Assembly (NCBI RefSeq): GCF_019396345.1
Contig: NZ_JAHKRM010000039.1
Location: forward strand, 65,982 to 126,960
Reading direction: 5' to 3'
Origin: Nonomuraea guangzhouensis
Lineage (GTDB): Bacteria; Actinomycetota; Actinomycetes; Streptosporangiales; Streptosporangiaceae
DNA length: 60,979 nt
The position numbers and the translations under genes are program-made. Position 1 is the first letter of the stretch. Each line of letters starts with the position of its first letter. Positions 8,832-17,983 of the stretch are shown in pieces. The notes below the pieces were generated by a model, which saw only the letters and a list, made by a program, of their open reading frames with translations, searched no databases and was not told the DNA's origin.

Positions 8832-9343
8832 AGGGTGAAGGCGAGGCGGCCAGAGTTGGCGCTCGCGGTAGAGGAGAATTTCCGAGTGGCGCGGGCGCCG
8901 GCCGCAGCGCGCCGCGGGATCACCGGGCCGGCCGCGACGGCCGGGCTGCGGGTTCAGGACGGCCTGGCCGAGCCGGTGATGCGCGACCTGATCGCCCACA
9001 CCCCGGGCCATGACGGATGGGGCGCTGGGCGACGGTTCGGTGGTGTGGGTGCTGCCGCTACTGTCGGTGGCGATGGTGCGCACCTGGCAGCACCGCCACG
9101 ACAGGCGTTTGACCCTGCCCGGCTACGACCGCTCCGGCGGCGTCGCCTCCGCCGTCGAGGACGTCTACAACCGCAAGTTGGGCCCGACAGCGGGAAGCCG
9201 TCCAACGGGGTTTGCTGGCGCTGACCCTCATCGGTGCCGACGGGCAGTGCGTGCGGCAGCGCGCGAGCATCCGTGTGCTGACCGCCCGCTGCGAGCCAGC
9301 CGAGTCCGAGGTGGCCCGCCACGTCGTGATGGCCTTCACATAG
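8832..9343 (+). pseudogene. Remnant of an nSTAND1-type ATPase
   Basis: Three consecutive frames give parts of one protein. First comes GITGPAATAGLRVQDGLAEP. After a shift near 9010 comes WVLPLLSVAMVRTWQHRHDR followed by LTLPGYDRSGGVASAVEDVY. After a second shift near 9182 comes REAVQRGLLALTLIGADGQC, ending at the TAG at 9341-9343. The order and wording (LPLLS.A...TW, GY...GGV..AV...Y) match the lid/helical region behind the P-loop in actinobacterial nSTAND1 proteins. The P-loop part and the C-terminal sensor are gone. At least two frameshifts make it dead. Confidence 0.6.
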
Positions 9344-9699
9344 GCCCGGCTAATGGTGACCGGTTCCACATCACCCGCCTCCGCCAACGCACGCGTCAGC
9401 GCACCGGGCGCATCCGACTCGACCACGATGGGCAGCAGCGCGTCTTCCCCGGCGACGGTAGACCCTCCTGCGAGGCTCGCGGATCAGGCGGCGGTCGACT
9501 CCATTGAACTCGCCCACGACGTTCTGCTCAGCGCCTGGTCATGTTGGCCCGCTTCCAGAGGCCCGTACTGTGTGCCCAATTCGCTCATGCTGCGCTGGCG
9601 GAGCTCAGCAGCGACCGTACGCGGGGAATGCGCGGTGGCGTGGATCGGGTGGGAAGATGTGGCGTCTCGTGCCCGGGTCGGCCCGAGCACTGGCGCGTT

Positions 9700-9988
9700 A
9701 CGGCGAAGGAACGACGATGGTGGCCTACGTGGACGAGACGGACGGCGCAGGCTGCGCTCGGGGTCAGGAAAACGGCCCGTTCCTTGTTGCCCTTGCCGCG
9801 CACGCGCGGCGAGGACCGGGCGGCATCGTAGTCGTCAAGGGCGAGCCGGGCCAGCTCGGCCCGGCGCAGGCCCGGTGGAGTAGAGGACCTCGATCATCGC
9901 GGCGTCGCGCAGGGCGAGCAGGCGCACCTCGGCGTACCGGGCCTCGTCCGGGGCGGGTACGTCGAGGTCGGCGTCGCAGGCGTCGGCA
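9700..9988 (-). pseudogene. Tyrosine recombinase, C-terminal half (split by insertion)
   Basis: Reading down from 9988 the minus strand gives ADLDVPAPDEARYAEVRLLA and then ALRDAAMIEVLYSTG. After a one-base shift near 9885 it gives RRAELARLALDDYDAAR and GKGNKERAVFLTPSAA. STG-LRRAEL is the box with the first catalytic Arg, and the GKGNKER strand is also typical of XerC/XerD-like recombinases. The His-x-x-Arg and Tyr boxes are missing. The N-terminal half of the same gene is at 14165-14757, on the other side of the 4.2-kb insertion. Confidence 0.75.
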
Positions 9989-10055
9989 GTTATCTTGGGT
10001 TCTTGGGTCTTCTCACAGGTCAGGGAGATGCGATCTTGTCAGGCACGTAAGGCAT
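9989..10055. repeat. Left end of the 4.2-kb element
   Basis: The terminus reads GTTATCTTGGGTTCTTGG from 9989. A subterminal motif ATCTTGTCAGGCACGTAAGG lies at 10033-10052. The whole stretch is repeated in diverged form and reverse orientation at 6763-6831. Between 10056 and 10409 I see no supported gene. Confidence 0.65.
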
Positions 10056-10409
10056 ATGCGCTGGCGTGCACGGCACGTTGCGGCGAACGTCTGTCTGGGC
10101 GTTCCGATCATGGTGATGCCCGGGGTCGCCTACTTGCTCAAGTGCTGGCGGGTGCGTCTGGCGTGTGTCGGATCGTAATGTACCGTCGTACGTGACCTTG
10201 TGATCGCATTGCCGTCGGATCACATGGGTGTGCACGACGTGGCGTCGGCCTGAGGTGAGCCCGACACCCGCTGATGGCCGGGAGTTTCGCGTCCGGCGTC
10301 CCCCAAGACCACGCCCGAGATCCCCTGTCTCGTCACCTCGGTCTCGGCCGCCCTTTTGTGCGTCTGGACCGCGATGGCGATGGTTGACACGGTGGCGAAG
10401 CCGCGCTGC

Positions 10410-13052
10410 TCACGGCCGAAGGGGTATCGCGTACACGATGCCGTTGGAGCTGCCGACGTACACCAGGCCGCCGGACACGACCGGCTCGCGCCCGATCTCG
10501 CCGCCGATCGGTGCTCTCCAGCGGATCGCCCCGGTGGCGGCGTCCAGCGCGAGCAGGCTGTCACCGTCGCCGCCGGTGTACACGGTGCCGCCTGCGACCG
10601 TGATCCCGTTACCGGCTTCGGCGCTGCGGCTCCACCGTTCCCGGCCGCTGGTGGCGTCCAGGGCGTGCAGCTTGCCGTCGGGGCCGCCGAGGTAGGCCAA
10701 GCCGCGTGCCACCGTGGGGGCCGTGACGTTGTAGAGCCGGTCGCCCGGTGCGCTGAAGGTCCACAACCGGCGGCCGGTAGACGCGTCGAGCGCGTAGGTC
10801 GTGCCGAGGCCGCCGGCGTAGATAGTGCCGTGGATGACGAGCGGACCGAAGGCGAGAGAGCCGAGCCGGGCCCGCCAGCGAGGCGCGCCGGTGGCCGCGT
10901 CGAGCGCGTGCACCACTCCGGACTCGGTGCCTGCGTGGACGAGCCCACCGGCCGCGACCACCGTCATCGGGTCCGATCGGCCGGCGATCCGCGACCGCCA
11001 TCGCGCGCGGCCTGTGCGCGCGTCCACGGCGTAGACCGTGCCGTGGTCGCTGCCGCTGTAGACGACGCCCGCGGAGATGGACGTGGTGGCGCGCAAGGCG
11101 CCGCCGGCCTGGAACCGCCACAGCGTCCGGCCATCGGCAGCGTCCAGGGCGGCGATCGCGGAGTTACCGTCGTTCACGTGCACGCGTCCCGCCGCCACCA
11201 TGAGTTCTCCCTGAGCGCCGAGCCGGCGGCTCCACCGGGCCCGGCCGGTGCTGGCGTCGAGGGCGACCACCCGGCCGTCGGACACCGCGACGTAGACCAC
11301 CCCGCCGCTCACCACCGGCGCGGCCGCCACGTCGGACCCGAGCTGGTAGCTCCACCGCGGCCTGCCGGAGGCTGCCTCCAGCGCGTGGATCATGTCGTCG
11401 GCGCCGGCGTAGACAGTACCTCTGGACACAACCAGTTCGATGGGAAGAACGGCGTAGGTCGGACGGTTCCAGCCAGCCGACAGGAGAGGGGATGGGGCGA
11501 GGGGCTGGCGGTAGCGGGCCCGCAGGTTGTCCCGCAGGACGGGCGCGAGCAGGTGCAGCGCCTGGCGGGAGACGGATGTCAGCCGGACGACGACGGGGCC
11601 CACGACGACGAGCGTCATCCCCACGATGCCCGCCGGGTGCGATGTGACGAAGGAGAACACTTGCGCGCTGTCGGTTCCCGGGTCGAACGAGCTGCGGCTC
11701 TTCTCCTGGGCGACCTCGGCGGCGAACAGGGCGCGGGCCTCGGTGTTCGTCGCCGACACCCAGTCGAGGGAGAGCGAGACGGCGGGGCCGTCGCCTGCGG
11801 TGGAGACCCAGTCACACGCAGCGGGTCGTGGCAGCTTCGCCGGGCCCAGTGCTCGTGCGGACGGGACGGCGCGGTAGCCAGCGCCGAGGATCCGCAGGTC
11901 GTCTCCGCTCAGCAGCGAGCAGGCGTCCGGCCAGGCGCCAGGCGCCACCCCGCCCAGCACGGCGGCGGGTGTCAGCCGGCCAGGGTGCCGCCGGTAGGCG
12001 ATGATCACCTCGGCCCCCTCCAGGGTGCTGTGGACGAAGGCCATGTCGCGGGTGACGCCAATGAGGTACGCCTCCTGGGCCGGCACGTCGAGCGGCAGCC
12101 CAGCCAGGCGGCCGGCCCGGAGGTCCACGGCGATGAGGAAGGCAGGCAGCGGCCACCCGCTGTGCAGCTCGAGCTCGCCGTTCGGGCCGGTGGCAGGGTA
12201 CGAGCCGACATACAGCGGGCGGCTCCAGCCGGTCGCCGCGCCGGGGACGGGCAGGATACGGCCGTCCGCGTCGGTGAAGGCGTTGTCGTTGCCGACAGTG
12301 ACGTGCGCATACCCATCCGTACCGGCGGTGAGGTCGAGAGGCACGTCGCCAGGAGTGTCATGGGACGGCAGCGAGCGCGTCCACACGCGCCGGAGCGTAC
12401 GCGGATCCACCGCCGACAGGGCGACGTGGCCCCCCGCCAGGCAGTGGCTGAGCAGCAGCATCGACCACGCGGTGGCCGCGCCCTGCGTGACGCAGCCGCG
12501 TTCGGCCGACGCCTGGGCCGTGGTGGTCCCCGACCGCAGATCGACAGCGAACACGATGACAGGCTCGGCCTCGGTCCCGACGATCACGACGCTGTTCCCG
12601 GTCACCATGATCCGCGGCCCGCGGTAGACTCTGGTCTCCGGCTGCTGCGCCACGATCACCGTCCGTCGCCACAGACGGGCGCCGGTGGCCACGTCGTAGG
12701 CGGACAGCGCCTGGACGGGAGCCTCGTCCGAGCCGCGGGCCACCACCAGCGTCCCTGACGCCACCCACAGCCCCGTGACGGGTGTGGGAGACGCCGGATC
12801 GGTCGCGACGGAGCGGCGCAGCATGCCGGTACGCGGGTCCAGGAGGCTCACCGTTCCCCGCTCGCCCGGCAGGGCGAGTGCCACGTCGGAGACCGCCATG
12901 GTCGGCGTCCAGAGCCCGGCTGATTCGGCGGGAACAGCAGCGGGCAACGTCCATGCCCGGCGCCAGACCAGGTCCGGCGGCGCGGGGGCATCGGCCACGG
13001 CCACGGCACACACGGCCAGCAGCAGGGCCACCCCGATCACGGCGCCCCGCAT
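10410..13052 (-). CDS. Secreted or surface PQQ-type beta-propeller protein
   Basis: An 880-residue protein starting at ATG 13052. Residues 1-21 are a signal peptide (MRGAVIGVALLLAVCAVAVA). The N-terminal 350 residues form one propeller-like half with repeated W-strand motifs. A central part (about 360-520) resembles a globular DUF3558-like insert (CSLLSGDDLR). The C-terminal 330 residues contain at least seven PQQ/YVTN-type blades (for example SGRPRWSYQLG, DGRTLWRFQAGG, TGRARWRSRIAG). Such repeats bind ligands or scaffold proteins; there is no evidence for a redox enzyme. The start lies 3 bp behind the stop of the membrane protein upstream, so the two form an operon. Both are cargo of the insertion at 9989-14164. 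Confidence 0.8.
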   Translation of the reverse strand: MRGAVIGVALLLAVCAVAVADAPAPPDLVWRRAWTLPAAVPAESAGLWTPTMAVSDVALALPGERGTVSLLDPRTGMLRRSVATDPASPTPVTGLWVASGTLVVARGSDEAPVQALSAYDVATGARLWRRTVIVAQQPETRVYRGPRIMVTGNSVVIVGTEAEPVIVFAVDLRSGTTTAQASAERGCVTQGAATAWSMLLLSHCLAGGHVALSAVDPRTLRRVWTRSLPSHDTPGDVPLDLTAGTDGYAHVTVGNDNAFTDADGRILPVPGAATGWSRPLYVGSYPATGPNGELELHSGWPLPAFLIAVDLRAGRLAGLPLDVPAQEAYLIGVTRDMAFVHSTLEGAEVIIAYRRHPGRLTPAAVLGGVAPGAWPDACSLLSGDDLRILGAGYRAVPSARALGPAKLPRPAACDWVSTAGDGPAVSLSLDWVSATNTEARALFAAEVAQEKSRSSFDPGTDSAQVFSFVTSHPAGIVGMTLVVVGPVVVRLTSVSRQALHLLAPVLRDNLRARYRQPLAPSPLLSAGWNRPTYAVLPIELVVSRGTVYAGADDMIHALEAASGRPRWSYQLGSDVAAAPVVSGGVVYVAVSDGRVVALDASTGRARWSRRLGAQGELMVAAGRVHVNDGNSAIAALDAADGRTLWRFQAGGALRATTSISAGVVYSGSDHGTVYAVDARTGRARWRSRIAGRSDPMTVVAAGGLVHAGTESGVVHALDAATGAPRWRARLGSLAFGPLVIHGTIYAGGLGTTYALDASTGRRLWTFSAPGDRLYNVTAPTVARGLAYLGGPDGKLHALDATSGRERWSRSAEAGNGITVAGGTVYTGGDGDSLLALDAATGAIRWRAPIGGEIGREPVVSGGLVYVGSSNGIVYAIPLRP

Positions 13053-13055
13053 CGC

Positions 13056-13919
13056 TCAGCACCTCTCCGCCGCTGGGCGATCCGCGCACACCTGCTTGTG
13101 CCGGACCGGCTGCCAGCCGCCCAGCGGAGACTCGTGGTATGAGGAGCGATAGGTCTTCGCGGACCCGGTGATCCTAATGGGTCGCCCGTCGGGCCCCTTC
13201 ACGACGACCTGCTCGGTGCGCGCCTCGGCCAGCACGGTCGCCAGCAGGTCGAACTCGTAGAAGGCCTTGTCACCCTCAATCGCCATGCTTAAGGTGACCC
13301 GCTCGTCCCGTTTCAGATCAATCTGCTTGCTCCGGAAGTAGGCCACCTTCGGATCCCCGGCCATCCGGAAGCTGGGAGCCCGATCGTCGAGGTTGGCCGA
13401 GACCTGGATGGTGCCGGCCTCACCAGCGCTCGCAGGCATCAGCAGCGCGCCCCGCGACACCGGCTCCCGGGTCAGCACCCGCGGCTCAATGTCGACGATG
13501 CGCACGCTGCTGCGGTTGCCGACCAGCACGACGGTGAGGTCCACACCACCGACCGGAGCGACCCGGTGGCGGGCCAGCACCACCTCGCGCTCAGCGTCCG
13601 CGGCGCCGGCCTGCAGCACCGCCCGTTCCTGCGGATCGGTCACGGGCTCGCGCAGAGCGAGGTGGCGCAGGCCGGTGTCCACCGCCACGTACCCGATCGT
13701 CAGCGGACCCTGACCCGCGATACGACCGATGGTGTCCGAGCCGCGCGCGTTGTACCAATCGGTGAAGACGACGCCGGCCGCGGCGATGAGCACCGCGCTC
13801 AGGACACCCGCCAGCCACGCGCGGGGCCCCTTCCACCACCCGGCCCGCTCCTCGGGTGCCGGCTCACCATCCTGGCGAACGTCGTTGGCGGGGCGCCTGC
13901 CCCGGCGAGGTCCGGCCAT
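13056..13919 (-). CDS. Single-pass membrane protein, partner of the beta-propeller
   Basis: A 287-residue protein from ATG 13919, chosen because coding character starts there (MAGPRRGRRPANDV). A basic, Pro-rich cytoplasmic tail of about 35 residues precedes one transmembrane helix (AWLAGVLSAVLIAAAGVVF). The external part begins TDWYNARGSDTIG and is beta-rich with no domain I recognise. It ends 3 bp before the signal-peptide protein at 13052. The shared operon suggests both act at the cell surface. The promoter should lie in 13920-14068, next to the palindrome at 14069-14111. Confidence 0.65.
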   Translation of the reverse strand: MAGPRRGRRPANDVRQDGEPAPEERAGWWKGPRAWLAGVLSAVLIAAAGVVFTDWYNARGSDTIGRIAGQGPLTIGYVAVDTGLRHLALREPVTDPQERAVLQAGAADAEREVVLARHRVAPVGGVDLTVVLVGNRSSVRIVDIEPRVLTREPVSRGALLMPASAGEAGTIQVSANLDDRAPSFRMAGDPKVAYFRSKQIDLKRDERVTLSMAIEGDKAFYEFDLLATVLAEARTEQVVVKGPDGRPIRITGSAKTYRSSYHESPLGGWQPVRHKQVCADRPAAERC

Positions 13920-14068
13920 CCGACGCCTCCCACCCCAGGCGACAACGGCTACACAGGAACCTTGGCCCACTCCCTCTGAAGGCGTCAACCGCGCCCGGCG
14001 CAGGCCAGGGAAATCCCTAGGGCCCGTGGGAGGAGCCGCCGAGAGATCCGTCGGGGTTCCGCAGGTAA

Positions 14069-14111
14069 CGAACGTGCCTGACAACCCCAGATAACGTGTC
14101 AGGCACGTTCG
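14069..14111. repeat. 15-bp perfect inverted repeat near the right end of the element
   Basis: CGAACGTGCCTGACA (14069-14083) and TGTCAGGCACGTTCG (14097-14111) are perfect inverted copies separated by 13 bp. The core ACGTGCCTGACA also occurs at 6771-6782 and, inverted, at 10037-10048. It lies 53 bp inside the right terminus and upstream of the 13919 gene. It may bind the enzyme that moves the element or regulate the cargo operon. Confidence 0.75.
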
Positions 14112-14164
14112 TCGAGAGTCCACATGCCTCACATGCTTGACGCGTTTCCAGCACACTAGATAAC

Positions 14165-14757
14165 AAGGAGAGCGCCGACCCGAGCCGGGGTGAGCTGCTC
14201 GCCGGCCGAGAGAGGGACCCCCTTGAACGGTCGGACGCCCGCGGCACGGTCGCATTCCTCGGCCGTGACCCGGCCCAGCCGCCACGCGATCTTGATCACC
14301 TGGCGCAGCGCGGTCAGGTGCTTGTTGCGGTAGGTAGGTGACCACGGGCGGTGCTCGCCGCTCCTGGGGTCAATAACGACCTGCTCGTCCAGGCGGGCGC
14401 GGACATAAACGGTGTGCTCGGCCCGCAGCACGTGCAGGGAAAGTCCCGCCCGGTTCGCGCGGAAGGATTCTTCTTCCCGGTCGCCGGGTCGATTCCGTAG
14501 ATGTTGTCGCCGGCCTGGATGCGGGCGATCCGGTCCAGGCAACCTCTCATAGTCGCCTTCGACTCGGCGCTGTCGAGCTGGTCGAGGTAAGCGAGATAGG
14601 GGTTATGGTGCTGGTCGGCGCCGTCCGCCGTGCCGTCTACAGCAGCGGGCAGGCCCTCGGGTAGGGCGGTCGCGGGCAGCAGGCCACCCGCCGAGCCCGA
14701 GGCGGGCACCCAATGTCGCTCTGGAGTAGCAGTACTCACCTCCTCGCCTACCCTCAC
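14165..14757 (-). pseudogene. Tyrosine recombinase, N-terminal half (split by insertion)
   Basis: The minus strand from GTG 14757 gives NPYLAYLDQLDSAESKATM and IYGIDPATGKKNPSAR. After a frameshift near 14455 it continues with RARLDEQVVIDPRSGEH, YRNKHLTALRQVIKIAWRLG and GEQLTPARVGALL, where the 4.2-kb insertion begins. This is the SAM-like core-binding domain of an XerC/D-type recombinase. The catalytic half is at 9700-9988. Frameshifts in both halves show that the gene is dead. Confidence 0.75.
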
Positions 14758-15206
14758 GGAACGTTGTCAGCCTTGCGGTGAGCGGTCAGTCACGTGGCAT
14801 GACGGGCCGATATGGCGGAATGCCACCGACTGACGTGTGCTTTGTGTCTCTACATGCACTCTCGATATCCGATATCAGTGGAGCATGTCACGAAAGTGCC
14901 TGCGAAAGCGATTGGTCGAATCGGCGCATTGGTAGTTGGGCACGCCAACGCCGACCGTGGGCACCGACTTATGACCTCGGATGTTGGTTTGACGATTGAC
15001 GATGCCATAAGCACGATGCGGAAGTTCAGGCGTACCGAGTTTGATGTCACCCCGGAGAGCGGCATTCCGGACGAGTCGGGTTCCCCATCCATAGGCGAGG
15101 GCCTTCTCCGGTGCGCGCGCTGCGCGACCCCACCGGCCCGCTGCCCCTACCCCGAGCCGGACGCCTGATGCTCCTGGCGGGCCGCTGTCAAAGCGGTGCG
15201 TTCTCC
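14758..15206. other. Gap with no recognised gene
   Basis: Both strands have open frames here. The plus frame contains RIGALVVGHANADRGHR and TIDDAISTMRKFRRTEFDV; the minus frame contains HRAYGIVNRQTNIRGHK. Neither has a convincing start, ribosome-binding site or known domain. The GC content is lower than in the neighbours (14840-15060), which fits gene debris. Confidence 0.4.
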
Positions 15207-17300
15207 TCAATTCGCCGAAGTAGTGAAGTGGTCGTGGAGCGCGTCATGCCGGAACTCGTAGAACGGGCCGACCGCGCGCAGCACGCCCAGCCGGTGCATC
15301 TCGTCGTAGAACCTCATCACGCGAACCGGGTAGTCGCCCGACAGGGCCAGGAACAGGAACGTGATCCTGGAGGTCAGCCAGGCCTGCCGCGGCCGCTGTG
15401 CCGTCCCGGCCAGACCACCGACGATCAGCCCGAGTCCGAGGTCGCTCAACCAGTCCCACGGCCCAGGGAAGAAGGGCGCCACGAAGTCCACGGAGACACC
15501 CAGCAGGGCGCCCAAGGCCAGTGCGCCGATCAGGTGAAGCCAGAGCAGGGACCGGTTGTCCCGCCACGCCGACAGTGGGGTGAGAGCGTCGGCGAACTGG
15601 GGAAGTCGCTCCTCCGTCGCCTTCCCCTCGGTTAGCGGCGGATGCTTGCCCTGCACGAAGGCGAACCAGGTGATGAGCGTCATGGTGATGCCCACGAAAA
15701 GGCCTCCGGCGAGGCCCTGCATAATGGTGACCGCCGCCGCGAGCGGCAGGCTCATCGCGAGCGCGACGGGCATGACGTAGGCGCTGTGTTCGCGCAGCGT
15801 CGTGGTGATACGCCGGCCGAGCCGAAGGCGCGCGAAATCGGGCGTCTCGGAGGCGTTGACCATAGTCGCGAAGCCAAAGAAAAGACCCGCGGCCGGACCG
15901 AGCACGAGGTGGCCGCTCGGGGCGGCGCCCACGGTGACGGGCAGGCCGTAGACGAGCCCGGCAAGCAGAAAGACAAACCACCGGGGAGGCGTGCTCGGCA
16001 CAGTCCGCCCCGAGTGGTCCGGCACCGGCTGGACGATCCGCCACCAGGCCACGTCCCGCGCTCCGGACGCCGAAGCACGCGCGGCGAGGCGTCCCAGCCA
16101 CCGCCGTACCCGCTTGGCGTCCCAGGATGACGGAACCCGGCGGACCGCCGTCCCCGCGAGCTTCTGGGCGTGCAGCAACGCCTCGACCAGGTTGTCCATC
16201 AGGTGCTTGCGGAGCGCGGCGACATCGTCCCGGTAAACGGTCAGCAGCGGCGTCGGATCGCGATCGCGGTCGATGTACACCGACCGGATCAGCCACAGCC
16301 CCCATGCGGTCGAGGACACAGTCTCCAGGGCCCGCGCATTGCCCGCGGCCAGCGCGGACAACAGCGTGTCCCAGGGTTGGGGGCGGCGCGGAGGCAGGCA
16401 CGTGGCGAGGTACTGCACCACGGTCGGCGCGGTCAACGCCATCGGAGCCACGACCGCGGCGGCCCTGACGGCTCGGCGCGCGTTCTTGACGGCTCCGGCG
16501 AATTCGGAGGTGCGCGAGGTGATGATCAACCGATCGTGCTTGTCCAGGGTTTGGCTCAACCGGTTGATGACTTTTGCCCGAGCCGGTTCTGGAAGCTCGT
16601 CCAGCCCGTCCAAAATGGGCAGGACATGGCGGCCCGACACCAGGATCCGCGCGGAGTCGCGGCCTTGGTCGGGCATTTTCGGAACCAGGAAGTCATTCCG
16701 CAGGCGGACCACGAGCCAGTCGTGCACGTTCGGATAGAGCTCGGTGTCCCAGTCGGCGATCTGCAGCAACACCGGCACCGGCTCGTCCGCCTCCCGCGTC
16801 TCGATCAGTTTGAGGAGGAGTTGAACGGCCAGCGTGGTCTTTCCCGTTCCCGCCCCGCCCGTGACGACCAGCCGATGCCGGCGCAGCCGGCGGAAGAACG
16901 AGGCCAGGACGGTGATCTCATCGGACCGTCCAATGAAGGAGAGCTCGCCCTCGGCGATCAGGTGGGGATGGTCCATGAGGTTGGGCCGGGTGGTGACATG
17001 CCAGGTGACGGGGATCGGCGGGTCGCCGAGAGAACGCTTCGTCATCTCGCTCCGCCAGAAACCACCCACCAACTCCGCCAGCCGCGCCTTGACCTGAGGC
17101 AGATCGGCGGCGGCCGGCGCCGAGTCACGGCCGGCCAGGAAGGTGACGTACCATCCCGCCAAGGCCAGCACCACCGCGAACGCGATCCACGGCGGGTTCC
17201 ACACACCGTCGTTGGTCCAGAGATTGACCGCCGCGCTGAGGGCGACCGGGATGAGAATGCCCGCCATCCACAATGCGGCAGCTCGGAGCCGAGCGATCAT
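15207..17300 (-). CDS. NACHT-type STAND ATPase with membrane segments
   Basis: A 697-residue protein from ATG 17300. Two N-terminal membrane helices (WMAGILIPVALSAAVNLW; IAFAVVLALAGWYVTFLAG) come first. Residues 120-300 are the ATPase: FIGRSDEITVLA, Walker A VVTGGAGTGKTTLAVQL, Walker B HVLPILDGLDELP and RLIITSRTSEF, a standard NACHT pattern. From about 440 on there are six or more further hydrophobic helices, then a short C-terminal tail (YEFRHDALHDHFTT) resembling the winged-helix end of NACHT proteins. It is a membrane-bound switch ATPase; the signal it senses is unknown. Many actinomycetes carry several such genes, and here it is the third STAND-type locus in 15 kb. Confidence 0.85.
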   Translation of the reverse strand: MIARLRAAALWMAGILIPVALSAAVNLWTNDGVWNPPWIAFAVVLALAGWYVTFLAGRDSAPAAADLPQVKARLAELVGGFWRSEMTKRSLGDPPIPVTWHVTTRPNLMDHPHLIAEGELSFIGRSDEITVLASFFRRLRRHRLVVTGGAGTGKTTLAVQLLLKLIETREADEPVPVLLQIADWDTELYPNVHDWLVVRLRNDFLVPKMPDQGRDSARILVSGRHVLPILDGLDELPEPARAKVINRLSQTLDKHDRLIITSRTSEFAGAVKNARRAVRAAAVVAPMALTAPTVVQYLATCLPPRRPQPWDTLLSALAAGNARALETVSSTAWGLWLIRSVYIDRDRDPTPLLTVYRDDVAALRKHLMDNLVEALLHAQKLAGTAVRRVPSSWDAKRVRRWLGRLAARASASGARDVAWWRIVQPVPDHSGRTVPSTPPRWFVFLLAGLVYGLPVTVGAAPSGHLVLGPAAGLFFGFATMVNASETPDFARLRLGRRITTTLREHSAYVMPVALAMSLPLAAAVTIMQGLAGGLFVGITMTLITWFAFVQGKHPPLTEGKATEERLPQFADALTPLSAWRDNRSLLWLHLIGALALGALLGVSVDFVAPFFPGPWDWLSDLGLGLIVGGLAGTAQRPRQAWLTSRITFLFLALSGDYPVRVMRFYDEMHRLGVLRAVGPFYEFRHDALHDHFTTSAN

Positions 17301-17407
17301 GCCGTCATTTTGGCAGCCGGATTCGGGAAGGACACCGAAACGACGAACATGCGGGGCTCGGCGACGGCCGGCGCGCCGGGCCCCGATGCGGGCCCTGCGG
17401 TCTCCGC

Positions 17408-17770
17408 TCATCTGCCGCAGGCGGCGGTCAGGTTCGCGCCCGTTCTGGCGACGGTGAACACGCCGCCGAGTTCGCCGCTCTGCCGGACCCGGACGGAGAC
17501 CTTGGTGAGGACGTCCCAGCGCCGCGGCGGCGCGATCGTCACCGTGGCGGTGGTCACGGACCAGGAGAAGTTCTTGAGGCCACAGGGGATCGTGGTCTCG
17601 CCGATACCTCTGCGCCTGCCGCCCTCCTGGATGACGCCAACCATGAGCATGCAGGTGTTGCCGAGGGTTTTGCTCCAGAGGGTGCGGCCGGTAGGCGGCC
17701 GTGCTCGGAAACGCGAGAAGGTGACGGGCGGCCGCACTCGTACAGGTGGCCGGACGCATACGGATCCACG
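17408..17770 (-). CDS. Hypothetical protein, possibly truncated
   Basis: The frame ending at 17408 reads RTLWSKTLGNTCMLMVGV, EGGRRRGIGETTIPCGLK and FSWSVTTATVTIAPPRRW, a plausible beta-rich domain with good codon bias. The open frame extends to 17881, but the upstream part looks unlike protein, so the true start is unclear. I see no signal peptide or known domain. It may be the C-terminal part of a decayed gene. Confidence 0.35.
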   Translation of the reverse strand, partial: RGSVCVRPPVRVRPPVTFSRFRARPPTGRTLWSKTLGNTCMLMVGVIQEGGRRRGIGETTIPCGLKNFSWSVTTATVTIAPPRRWDVLTKVSVRVRQSGELGGVFTVARTGANLTAACGR

Positions 17771-17983
17771 GGTCGGATTCCCCACTGTCTCGCCGGCGCT
17801 GCGGGCGCTCAGCGGGGCGGGTGACCCGCGTGCGCTGCAGATGCCGGCCTGGGCGCTCGATCGCGAGCCGATGCCGGACAAGGCCTATCTCGGATGCCTC
17901 CAGGAGTTCGTCCTTCCAAAGCCGCAGAACCGTCCAGCCGACGGTGAGGACGGCCTTTTGCCGTGTCGGATAGCTTCTGTCCC

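Larger units (their letters stand above)
9989..14164. mobile_element. 4,176-bp insertion without a transposase gene
   Basis: The segment interrupts a tyrosine recombinase gene. Joining the flanks restores the codons for ..VGALL-ADACDADLD.. to within one base, so the borders are precise. The ends begin GTTATCT (9989, plus strand) and GTTATCT (14164, minus strand). Their first 17 bp agree at 13 positions, forming an imperfect terminal inverted repeat. Each end also has subterminal copies of ACGTGCCTGACA (10035-10048; a palindromic pair at 14069-14111). The only intact genes inside are a PQQ-type propeller and its membrane partner. No obvious target duplication beyond one T is visible. Movement in trans by an unknown enzyme is inference. 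Confidence 0.65.

Noticed and set aside
10356..12758. 800-codon open frame on the plus strand
   Set aside because: It is the antisense shadow of the PQQ-type propeller gene; the composition (Gly/Arg/Ala-rich, no domains) and the clear signal peptide and blades on the minus strand decide it.
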